The position numbers and the translations under genes are program-made. DNA of 64,000 nucleotides from contig NZ_CP108938.1 in assembly GCF_036347135.1 (NCBI RefSeq), forward strand, positions 2,542,001 to 2,606,000, written 5' to 3'. This DNA is from Streptomyces sp. NBC_00775. GTDB lineage: Bacteria > Actinomycetota > Actinomycetes > Streptomycetales > Streptomycetaceae. Position 1 is the stretch's first letter; each line of letters begins with the position of its first letter. This document shows positions 1-11,100 of this stretch, piece by piece. Under the pieces are notes generated by a model. It saw only the letters and a list, made by a program, of their open reading frames with translations, had not been told where the DNA came from and ran no database searches.

Positions 1-125
1 AGGGTGAGGGCCGGGAGCACGGCCAACAGGGCGAGCAGGATGAGGAGTGGGGATCTGCGGCGGGTGGGGAGCGGTAATCGGGAAGTCACCGAGGCCGTCG
101 AGGCCGTTGTATTTGGTGGGGGCAT
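1..125 (-). CDS. N-terminus of an exported or membrane protein, cut by the window edge
   Basis: Only the first 41 codons are inside the window. Reading leftward from the ATG at 125, the peptide starts MPPPNTT, has a basic stretch (TRRRS) at about residues 25-29 and then the hydrophobic run LLILLALLAV, which is the layout of a Sec signal peptide or first membrane segment. An AGAGG ribosome site lies about nine bases before the ATG. Codon 17 is TTA, the rare leucine codon read only by the bldA tRNA in Streptomyces. The function cannot be told from this fragment. Confidence 0.5.
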   Translation of the reverse strand, partial: MPPPNTTASTASVTSRLPLPTRRRSPLLILLALLAVLPALT

Positions 126-312
126 GACAAATAACCTCTTCGCGGGTGTCGTGTTCGTCCTGGGTGAGGCGGGAGCGACTCCCGGGGCGGGTTCCGGTCC
201 GCATGGATGGGAGCGCTCCCACCTCATTCGGAAAGTAGCGCGCACTCGAACCTCTGTAAACGCCCGCCGCACACCTCGCGCACCAGAGCGGATCGCACAG
301 CTCACACACAAA

Positions 313-341
313 GGCCGCACCCCACAGTGGTGGGTGCGGCC
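313..341 (-). terminator. Stem-loop after the DUF3500 gene
   Basis: GGCCGCACCC at 313-322 pairs with GGGTGCGGCC at 332-341 around a nine-base loop. It lies just beyond the stop codon at 370 of the leftward DUF3500 gene and fits a factor-independent Streptomyces terminator, which often lacks a U tract. Confidence 0.6.
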
Positions 342-369
342 CTCGCGATGACTGAAAACCGGTGTCAGG

Positions 370-1450
370 TCACTGGTGGTGAGGTGACGTCAGATAGTGC
401 TGTCGAAGAAGCTCCCTTCCGTAGTCGTTGCCGTTGGGCGTGCGGATGACGGAGTGCACGTGCTTCTGGGTCGCGCCGCTGCCCTGCGAGGCGCCGTACG
501 CTCCCGCCGGCGGACCGGGAGCCTGGCAGTCGACCTCGACCCAGACCACGGGGCTGTGCACCCGGACATAGAAGGCGGAGTCGTCGGCGATGCCGCCCGC
601 CCAGGTCACGTACGTGTCGTCGATGTACTTACGGACCTCGGCCATCCGCACCTTCGCGACATCGGCCTTGGCGCGGCCGACGAATGCCTCGACGATGCCG
701 AGCAGCTTCTTCTTCTGGGCAGTAGTTGATGACCTGGTGGTGGCCGTCGAACTGGAAGCCCCAGAGCTCGGTGGCCGACGGGGTGCCCATCAGCGTCCAG
801 TAGTAGGCGTCCTCGTTGAAGGAGTTGGTGTTGTCGATCGCCTCGCCGGCCGCCTGGTTGATCTTGCGGATCTTCTCGCTGGTCTCCAGGCCGTCGGCGC
901 TGAGAGCCGACTTCAACAGGGCGGTGCCCAGCTCCTTCTGATCGTCCGTCATGTCGGCGAGGGTGACGCCCTGGCGCTCGTAGGAGTCGACGTTGTTCCA
1001 CAGCCGCCACTCGGTGGAGCGGACGGTGAACTGCGTCGCGGTCTTCTGGGTGTCCGTGAGCCCCGCCAGGAAGGCATTCGCGGCGGCGACCACCGGTGCG
1101 GTCGCAACGCCGGTGGAGTGGATGGTGTAAAGGTCGTCGATCCGCTTGCCGTCGGTCGTCAGACCGAAGAACTCCTCGGTGATCGACTGGTTGCCGGGTC
1201 CACCGGTACCACCGCCGGGGGCGCCGCTGGGCGCGCCGCTCGGCGTGGCGGAGGCGTCCGCCGTCGCGGTGGTGCCGTCGTCGGCCATCGCGGGCCAGGC
1301 ACCGGCACCGCCCATCGTCGCGACGGCAGTGGCGCCGCTGGCGAAGAAGACCTTCCGCATGAAGTTGCGACGGCTCGCGTGGGCGCGCCTGCCCGGCTCC
1401 GACTGCGGCTCCGTCGGCTCTGTCGGCTCCCCGGTGTCGAGCTCCGTCAT
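370..1450 (-). pseudogene. DUF3500 family protein with a Tat signal, broken by an internal deletion and frameshift
   Basis: The N-terminal part (ATG at 1450, GGGAG ribosome site nine bases before; an in-frame GTG lies at 1456) has a twin-arginine signal (SRRNFMRK) and then classic DUF3500 sequence: an EEFFGLTTDGK start, STEWRLWNN, and LWGFQFDGHHQVINY. Intact family members continue with about 100 or more residues that include the VVMTP..FMG region. Here that part is missing. The frame instead runs into nonsense at about 720, while the family's C-terminal part (from AQKKKLLGIVE through RMAEVRKYIDDTY to the stop at 370) continues in another frame from 720. A deletion of several hundred bases with a frame change explains this. 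The function of DUF3500 proteins is unknown. The reading of the break is strong; a sequencing error alone would not explain the missing segment. Confidence 0.75.
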
Positions 1451-1672
1451 CGTCACAGGCTCCCGTCGTCATGGGCGCGTCCATGACGAACGGCCGCGCG
1501 CCGCTGACTCTTCTGGGCGAACCTGAGGCGAAGCTGAAGCCGAGCATGACAAACAACCGTTGTATTTCCCGTGGGACGCCGCCCCAACTGGGGTTCTCCG
1601 GAACCTCGTGCGCGCTCGCTCCCTCTACCTGTGAAAACGACATGAATACGGGCAAGGGGAAAGGGCGGGCCG

Positions 1673-2056
1673 GTGCGGAGGTCTGAAACGGGTGGTGACG
1701 ACGAGAGCGGTGCCGGCCGCGGCCCGAGGGTCGGCCGCGGCCTGTGGGCGCCCGCGCTGGCGAATCTCCTGATCGGGCTGGTCGCGATCGTCCCGGGGCT
1801 GTGCCTGCGCTGGCTGCTGACCAAGTACCCGTCGGTGCACTGCGGCAGCGGCGTCGGCTGCCACGGGGGCACCTCCCACAGCGCGCTCGGCATGATCACC
1901 GGCGCCGTGCTGGGCCTGGGATTCGTCCTCGGAATGGTGCTGGTGGTGGACATCCTGATGCCCCACCAGGAGGGCGGCCCGGTGGGGTCCTGGCTGGGCA
2001 TGGCGCTCCTGATCCCCGTGCCGTTCGTGGTGGGGCAGGCGATGGGGTGGATCTGA
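1673..2056 (+). CDS. Small integral membrane protein of unknown function
   Basis: A 127-residue protein. After a charged glycine-rich N-terminus there are three hydrophobic segments, at about residues 28-45, 70-92 and 105-124, with a short loop between the first two that holds a cysteine pair (HCGSGVGC). It probably has three membrane passes. The start is GTG, preceded by an AAGGG-rich ribosome site. It is divergent from the broken DUF3500 gene and no domain family was recognised. Codon use is typical of the genome, which supports a real gene. Confidence 0.6.
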   Translation: MRRSETGGDDESGAGRGPRVGRGLWAPALANLLIGLVAIVPGLCLRWLLTKYPSVHCGSGVGCHGGTSHSALGMITGAVLGLGFVLGMVLVVDILMPHQEGGPVGSWLGMALLIPVPFVVGQAMGWI

Positions 2057-2060
2057 GCAG

Positions 2061-2399
2061 GTGCGGAGGCGCGTCGGGGCCGCGCCTGCTGCTGGATCCG
2101 CCGCCGGCGAGGGCCGCGTGCGGGCGGATGCGAGCGACGCGTTCGGGGAGCCCTCGGCCCTGTCCGGCGGGACCCGTCCCCGGCACGGCAAGGCCCTCGG
2201 CTGTCTGAGCGAGGACCCGGACGAACCGATCGTCGTCTTCCTTCTGCGGAGCGGCATGTCCCCCGACGGCGAGTGGCCGCGGTCTCAGGAGCCCCGGCTG
2301 CCGGCCGTGTGCTTCGGGGACGGGCGGTTCCGCGACACGTTCAGGTTCACACCCGAGGGGAGACGGCGGTCTTCCCTCCCGCCCCGGCCGCCGGTGTGA
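2061..2399 (+). CDS. Doubtful 112-residue hypothetical protein
   Basis: An open frame starting with GTG five bases after the membrane-protein stop, with high G/C third positions. It ends inside the 3' end of the opposite-strand histidine kinase gene (overlap 2347-2399). The peptide has an arginine- and alanine-rich start and a stretch IVVFLLRSGM; no family was recognised. The ribosome site is weak. It may be a coupled second gene or chance open frame in high-GC DNA. The 290 bases up to the kinase gene hold nothing else clear. Confidence 0.25.
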   Translation: MRRRVGAAPAAGSAAGEGRVRADASDAFGEPSALSGGTRPRHGKALGCLSEDPDEPIVVFLLRSGMSPDGEWPRSQEPRLPAVCFGDGRFRDTFRFTPEGRRRSSLPPRPPV

Positions 2400-3951
2400 G
2401 GACCTCGGCCGACGGCAGCTCGATGGTGAACTCCGTACGGCCCGGGGCGCTTTCCACTCGTATGGTGCCGCCGTGGGCGGTGGTGATCGCCGCGGCGATG
2501 GCGAGGCCGAGACCCGAGCCGCCGTGTTCGGCGGAGGCGCGGGAGCGGGAGGCGTCGGCGCGGGTGAAGCGTTCGAAGACCCTGGGCAGGAGCGAGGGCG
2601 GGATGCCGGGGCCGTCGTCGCGCACCCGGATCGTGCAGTGCGTGTCCGTCGCCTCCGCCGAGGCCACGACCGTCGTGCCAACAGGCGTGTGCACACGGGC
2701 GTTGGCCAACAGGTTGGCCACCACCTGATGGAGTCTGGCCTCGTCGCCGACGACCAGCGCCGGGGAGTCCAGGAGCAGCGCCAGCTGCCAGTTGTGGCTG
2801 TCGCCCGCGGCCCGCGCGTCCCACACCGCCTCCGCGACCAGCGCCGCGAGGTCCACCTCGGCCGACTGCAACGGCCGTCCCTCGTCGAGCCGGGCGAGCA
2901 GCAGCAGATCCTCTACCAGGCCCGTCATCCGCGCCGATTCGGCGGAGACCCGCCGCCAGGCCATCGTCGGCTCGATCTTCTGGGTGCCCCGGTTCATCAG
3001 TTCCGCGTATCCGGCGATGGACGCGAGCGGCGTACGGAGTTCATGGCTGGCGTCGGCCAGGAAGCGGCGCATGCGTTCCTCGCTGCGGCGCATCTCCTCC
3101 TCGCCGCGCTGGCGTTCGGCCAGCGAGGTCTCGACATGGTCGATCATGCGGTTGAGCGCGGCGCCCACCTGGCCTGCCTCGCTGCCCGGGTCGGTGTCGC
3201 GTTCCGGTACCCGGATGAGGGCCGTGACCTCGCCGTGCCCCAGCGGGGATCGGGACACCTCGACGGCCGTGGCGGCGACCCGCCCGAGCGGGCGCAGCTG
3301 CCTCCGGATGACGACGGCGCAGACACAGCCGGCCACGGTGAGCCCGGCGGCCGCCACCACGGCCTCCACCACGACCAGGCCGCGGATCATGTCCTGTACG
3401 TCGTCCATCGGAAGCCCCGTCATGACGGCCTGCTCACCGCCGCCATCGAGGGCGGTGACCCGATAGGTGCCGAGGCCGGGGACGGTCCTGGTGTGCAGCG
3501 AGCCGTCGGCCTCGATGCCGGAGAGCGCCGCGCGCTGGGCAGGGTTGAGAATCTCCAGCCCGCCGGCGCGGCTCACCACCTTGGCGGCGATGACCTGCCC
3601 GTCGTCGCCGAGCCTGGCGGCGACGGTGCCGATGGGCTGCCCCTGCTCGTTGAGGAACCCGAGGTCCGTGTCACCGCTCGGCCCGATACGGACCCCGCCC
3701 TGGCTGCGCGAAGCGGCGTCGCTGACCCGCTGGTCGAGGTTGCCGAGCAGATACGCGCGCTGCGCGAAGACGGTGGTGAGCGCCATGGCCGTGCACACCA
3801 CCACCAGCGCGGCGCAGATGAAGACGAGCAGCCGCGTCCGCAGGGACCTCCCCCGCAGACGCGCCCACCAGGACTGCCCGCGCGAGCGCGCCGAGGGCTG
3901 CGTCCGCGGCTGCCGGGCGGTCAGCGAACGACCGCGGAACCGGGGGCTCAT
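2347..3951 (-). CDS. Two-component sensor histidine kinase (HAMP, HisKA, HATPase)
   Basis: A 534-residue membrane kinase. A basic N-terminus leads to membrane segment 1 at about residues 41-62, an extracytoplasmic sensor of about 130 residues, membrane segment 2 at about 191-214, a HAMP linker, and a HisKA domain with DASHELRTPLAS (phospho-acceptor His303). The ATPase domain has N box NLLANARVHT, G1 box RDDGPGIP and G2 box GGSGLGLAIA. The ATG at 3951 is chosen because it overlaps the response-regulator stop by four bases (ATGA), so the two are translationally coupled. The signal sensed is unknown. The layout matches Streptomyces OmpR-class kinases. Confidence 0.93.
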   Translation of the reverse strand: MSPRFRGRSLTARQPRTQPSARSRGQSWWARLRGRSLRTRLLVFICAALVVVCTAMALTTVFAQRAYLLGNLDQRVSDAASRSQGGVRIGPSGDTDLGFLNEQGQPIGTVAARLGDDGQVIAAKVVSRAGGLEILNPAQRAALSGIEADGSLHTRTVPGLGTYRVTALDGGGEQAVMTGLPMDDVQDMIRGLVVVEAVVAAAGLTVAGCVCAVVIRRQLRPLGRVAATAVEVSRSPLGHGEVTALIRVPERDTDPGSEAGQVGAALNRMIDHVETSLAERQRGEEEMRRSEERMRRFLADASHELRTPLASIAGYAELMNRGTQKIEPTMAWRRVSAESARMTGLVEDLLLLARLDEGRPLQSAEVDLAALVAEAVWDARAAGDSHNWQLALLLDSPALVVGDEARLHQVVANLLANARVHTPVGTTVVASAEATDTHCTIRVRDDGPGIPPSLLPRVFERFTRADASRSRASAEHGGSGLGLAIAAAITTAHGGTIRVESAPGRTEFTIELPSAEVLTPAAGAGGKTAVSPRV

Positions 3952-4673
3952 CTCCCGTCCTCCGGCGGTTTGATGGCGTACCCCATCCCGCGCACGGTGT
4001 GGATCATGGGGGTGCGGCCCTTGTCGATCTTCCGGCGCAGGCTGGAGATGTACACCTCGACGAGGTTCCCGCCGCCGTCGAAGGAGCTGCTCCACACGTG
4101 GTCGAGGATCTGGGCCTTGCTCAGCACCTGCCGCGGATGGCTCAGCAACAGCCGGAGCAGGTCGAACTCCTTGGCCGTGAGCTGGACGGACACGCCGTCG
4201 CGGTGCACCTCGCGGGTCTCGTCGGCCAGGACGAGATCACCGAGTACGAGCGCCGCCCCGTCGGGCTGCGGCTCCTCGGCACCGGAGCGGCGCAGCAGCC
4301 CGCGCAGCCGCAGCACGACCTCCTCCAGGGAGAACGGCTTCGTCACATAGTCGTCCGCGCCCGCGGCGAGCCCGTCGATGCGGTGTTCCAGCGCGTCGCG
4401 CGCGGTGAGCATGAGGACGGGCAGCCTGGGATTCTCGTACCGCAGCCGCCGCAGCACCTGGAGTCCGTCCAGGTCGGGCAGCATCCCGTCGAGCACGACG
4501 GCGTGCGGGGCACAGCCGCGCGCCACGCGCAGCGCGCTCTGCCCGTCGGCCGCCGGATAGGGCCGCCAGCCCGCCTCGGTCACGGCGACGGACAGCAGCT
4601 CGGTGAGCCCCGGCTCGTCGTCGACGATCAGCACACGGACGCGGCCGCCATGGACCCCAGAAGTGCCAGACAT
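3948..4673 (-). CDS. OmpR/PhoB-family response regulator
   Basis: A 241-residue regulator. The receiver domain has the acidic pair in LIVDDEP (residues 16-21) and the phospho-acceptor Asp62 in VVLDGMLPD, with TARD and YVTKPFSLEE further on. The C-terminal winged-helix DNA-binding domain ends in VRGMGYAIK, typical of the OmpR class. It is the first gene of a two-gene operon with the kinase that follows (four-base overlap). The ATG at 4673 gives the usual length, though its ribosome site is weak; the in-frame GTG six codons later is an alternative. Targets are not known. Confidence 0.93.
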   Translation of the reverse strand: MSGTSGVHGGRVRVLIVDDEPGLTELLSVAVTEAGWRPYPAADGQSALRVARGCAPHAVVLDGMLPDLDGLQVLRRLRYENPRLPVLMLTARDALEHRIDGLAAGADDYVTKPFSLEEVVLRLRGLLRRSGAEEPQPDGAALVLGDLVLADETREVHRDGVSVQLTAKEFDLLRLLLSHPRQVLSKAQILDHVWSSSFDGGGNLVEVYISSLRRKIDKGRTPMIHTVRGMGYAIKPPEDGR

Positions 4674-4778
4674 GTAGTAATCGTGTCCCGGTCCGCTGAG
4701 GGAACCCTGTGTTCCACCTGAGCCCTGCCGATGATCTCGGGGGAACGAGACGGGCGAAGGACGCGGACGAACGGCGAA

Positions 4779-4811
4779 GGGCCGCACCCCCGTTCACCGG
4801 GGGTGCGGCCC
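4779..4811 (-). terminator. Terminator of the aconitase gene
   Basis: A perfect 13-bp stem: GGGCCGCACCCCC at 4779-4791 and its complement at 4799-4811 around a seven-base loop. It lies 30 bases past the acnA stop. It is close in sequence to the stem at 313-341. Confidence 0.85.
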
Positions 4812-4842
4812 TCAACCGCTGGTAACTGCCCTGCCGTACCGC

Positions 4843-7644
<2,802 letters not shown>

Positions 7645-7698
7645 GTAACCCTTACTGCCAGACCGATGATGCGTGCGGCTGCGGTGCGCCTCGGCAGA

Positions 7699-7716
7699 TA
7701 TCTCGATGTCGAGATA
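7699..7716. promoter_or_regulatory. Perfect palindrome in the acnA upstream region
   Basis: TATCTCGATGTCGAGATA: two 8-bp arms with a 2-bp centre, in an AT-rich patch about 145 bases before the acnA start. It has the form of a dimeric repressor site (MarR or TetR type). The cognate regulator is not known. Confidence 0.45.
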
Positions 7717-7816
7717 ACTCTAGTACATGGGGGCGGGCTGGTCATGCCCGGCCTCCCCCGGGTGTCCCGTGTTTCGTCCTCCACACACCTGCGGCGGGGT
7801 GAGTTCTTTGGCTGCG

Positions 7817-8000
7817 GGTGGGTGGGGGCTGGTCGCGCAGTTCCCCGCGCCCCTTAAAAGCACCCGGGGCGGACCGGCGGTCTTTTAGGGGCGCGGGGAA
7901 CTGCGCGACCAGCCCCCACCCACCAGCACCCGACACACAACCCAACGGGGTCTGGGGCGGAGCCCCAGAAGGGATGGGACGGGTAGGGGCGGCGGGGGCG
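7817..8000. repeat. Intergenic repeat cluster (copy 1): long inverted repeat plus two modules
   Basis: A near-perfect inverted repeat has arms of about 37 bp (7817-7853 and 7887-7924) built on the core CGCGCAGTTCCCCGCGCCCC. It is followed by a small hairpin TCTGGGGC/GCCCCAGA (7951-7969) and the module GGGATGGGACGGGTAGGGGC (starting 7971). The same core and module occur at 56394-56593, and the core alone at 52948-52990. The long stem may act as a terminator or be a non-autonomous dispersed element. Confidence 0.8.
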
Positions 8001-8112
8001 GTGACCTTCGGGTGTCACAGGCCCCTGTGATGAAGTGGGCACGGCAACGGTGACGAACACAGGCGGCGTACGCGCATGGCGTACGCGGACGACGTGCGCA
8101 GGGGGACGATCC

Positions 8113-11100
8113 GTGGCAGCGGACTCGACGACAAGCGGCTACGACTACCGGGGCGCCCATCTGCTCGCCCTGCTCCTCGCCGGGGGCGAACCGGGTGAGG
8201 CCGGGCGGATGCGGCGGCGGCTCGGGGAGGCGGAGCCGCGTTATCTGACCTGGGTCCCGCTGTCCGCCGAGGCGCGGGCGAACGCGGCCCGGGATCCGGA
8301 TCCGCTGGTGCGCCGCGCACTGATCAGGGCCGAGGGCGTGACCGCGGACGATCTGGCCACGCTGCTCGAACGCCCGGACCCGGTCACCGACCGGCAGGTG
8401 TACGAGCATCGCTCGGCGCGGCCGTGGATGCGCCGTCTCGTCCTCACGCCGGGGCGCCACGCGGATCCGGCCGCTCTCGCGCCGCTCAGTGAGCGGATCC
8501 TCTCCACCCAGCGGGAGTTGCCCGCCATCGCGCACTTCGTGGCCGCCGGGGTGGTCAGCGACGCGCCCGAGGTGGTCGAGCACGCGTTGCGTGTCTGTGG
8601 TCGGGCGATGACCAGTGCCGAGCAACTCCGGGGTGTGCTGGGCCTGTTGGACCACCCGGATCGGCTGCGGGCTCTGCTCGGCAGCGCGGACGCGCCACTG
8701 CGTCCGGCGGTCGCCGAACAGGCAGGCGCCGCGCTCGGCACGGACGGCGCCGCACTGCGGGCCGCCGTCGCCGCGGCCGAGGGCGCCGAGGGTCTGGTCG
8801 CGGGCCTGCGCGCAAGCGAGGCCGAGCCGCACTGGCGCCGGGCCTTCGAGTGGGACGCGCTCGTCTCCGCGCACCTCGCGGATCCGCTGCCCGAGGCCGC
8901 CGTACGGTTCCTCGCCCAGCGGCCCGAATGCCCCGAGCCGGTGCTCGCGGAGCTGTACCGCACCCACCCGACGGTCGTGGCCGGGGTCGCCCGGCCCTGT
9001 GCGGCGCTGGTACGGGCCGCCGCCGGGACTCCGGGCCATCCCGAACTGGTGCGGATCTGCACGGCGTTGAGCGCCGACGGAGCCGATCACTCCGTCGGCC
9101 CGGACGGCGCGGGCACCGGTACCGACGCCCGCGCCGACCAAGCCGGTGCCGTCGGTCGCCCGGACGAGCCCGACATCGCCGCCCCTTCGGACGAAGACCT
9201 CTCCTCCCTCTCCTCCCTCATCCTCGACACCGTCACCCCCGCCCGCACCGCCGCCACCGCCCTCGCCGAGCTCGGCCCGTCCGGGCCCCTGCGCGAGTCC
9301 CTGCACCGGCGGCTCGGGGCCGACCCGGGGCACTGGGCCACGCTGCGGACCACCCTGTCCCGGTACAAGGGCACGCTCGCCGCCCTGCTCGCGGCCATCG
9401 CCGACGGCGAGCCGCTCGCCGGTTCGGCCAAGCCTCCGGCGCTGACGAAGCCGTACCGCTTTCTGCTGTACGCCACCGAGCCGGGCGATCTGAGCAGGCT
9501 GCTGCCACGGCTGCCCGATGAGCTGCTGACGGCGTTGCTCGGCAAGGGCTCGCTGCCGCCGCACGCCCTCGGCACCGCGCTCGCGGCGGGCGATCCGCGC
9601 GTGGTGGCCGCCATCGGCGGCAATGTCGCGCTCGGCGTGCGCGAACTGCGCCGGCTCACCGAGCTGGACGAACCGGCCGTCAACGCCGCCGTGTTCCGTC
9701 ATCAGAAGGTCACGCTCTCGCTGTGCCGCGCGATCGCCTCGGGCGTCCCGCGCACTCCGGGCCGCACCGAGCCCGTCCCGCTCGACGCGGGGCTGCGCGC
9801 CGAGCTGCTCGGCGAGACCCACAAGCACCGGCGGACGCCGCTCGTCACCAGTGGGGACCCCGAACTCGTCCACCACGCCTGGCGGTTCCTGAGCGAGGAC
9901 GGGCAGCACTACGCCGTCGTACGGGTCTGGGAGCGCGCCGGGGAGGAAGGGGTGCGCCGGCTGCTCGGCCTGTTCCCGGAGGACGTCCTCACCGCCCATC
10001 CCGTGCTGGAACGGGCCGCCGCCACAGGCGACTTGGGCCGGTTGAGGGAGGACCTCCACCCCTTCGACGACCCGGACACCCTGTGCGGCATCCTCACGGA
10101 GCCGCGCGGACGCAACGCCACCCGGCGTCTGGTGTACACGCTCGTCCACGAGCCGTACGCCTACGACTTCACCCGTCTGGCGGCCTCGCACCGCAAAGTG
10201 CCCTTCCAGCCGGAGCCGCTCGCCGAGCTGCTGCGCCACGAGGACGTCGACGAGGCGGCCCGGGAGGCGCTCACCGTGGTGAACGTCAACCAGTGGCTCG
10301 ACTCCAAGGACCATGGAGCCGATCCGGTCGAGCTGCTGCGCTCCACGCCGTACCCGGGGTGGCAGTGGTTCACCCGGGCGGTCGAAGGCGGTTTCGTGGA
10401 TCCCGAGCGGCTGGTCGACACCGCCCACCCCGCCCACGAGGTGCTGGGGAGCCTGCGGCACTTCGACGACGCCGTGGCCGGGCGGGCGCGCCGGTACACC
10501 GCGGAACTCGTACGGGAACACCTGGCGGGCCATCCGGAGGGCTGGGTCGTCGCGCTCGGCCTGGTGGGCACGTACGCCGGGACGCTCGCCGAACTGATCC
10601 AGGTGGCCGCGCAGGTGGCGGGGCCCCGGCCCGACGCGGCGGAGCTGGCCCGCCGCGATGCGGGTGAACTCGCTCGTGTGGCGGCGGAGTTGAAACCCGT
10701 CGCGGCCGCCCCCCGGCTCACACCGGCGGAAGAGCGCGCCCTGCGGGAGGAGTTGGAGCCCCTGTCGACCCAGGCCGCGGTGCATCTGCTGCGTACGCTC
10801 GTGCCGGGCTCGCCCCTGCCCACCGGCGCCGGCGTCCTGCGCACCCTGGCGGACGCCGCCCCCTACAGCGTCCCCGGCGTCGAACGCCCCGACTGGCTGA
10901 TCGAGGCCTGCGCCGCCCACAACTCCTCCACCACCGGGGAGCCGCTGGTTCCCAAGGAGCGCCGCGGTATCCCGCTCTCCGCCCTGGACGACTACCGGCA
11001 CGGATTCGTCGCCCCGAGCGAGCTGGTCGCCCGCACGCCCGCGCGCGAGATGAATCCCGTGCCCAAGCAGTGGCGTACGCACCACGCGGAGGAGCCGCAG

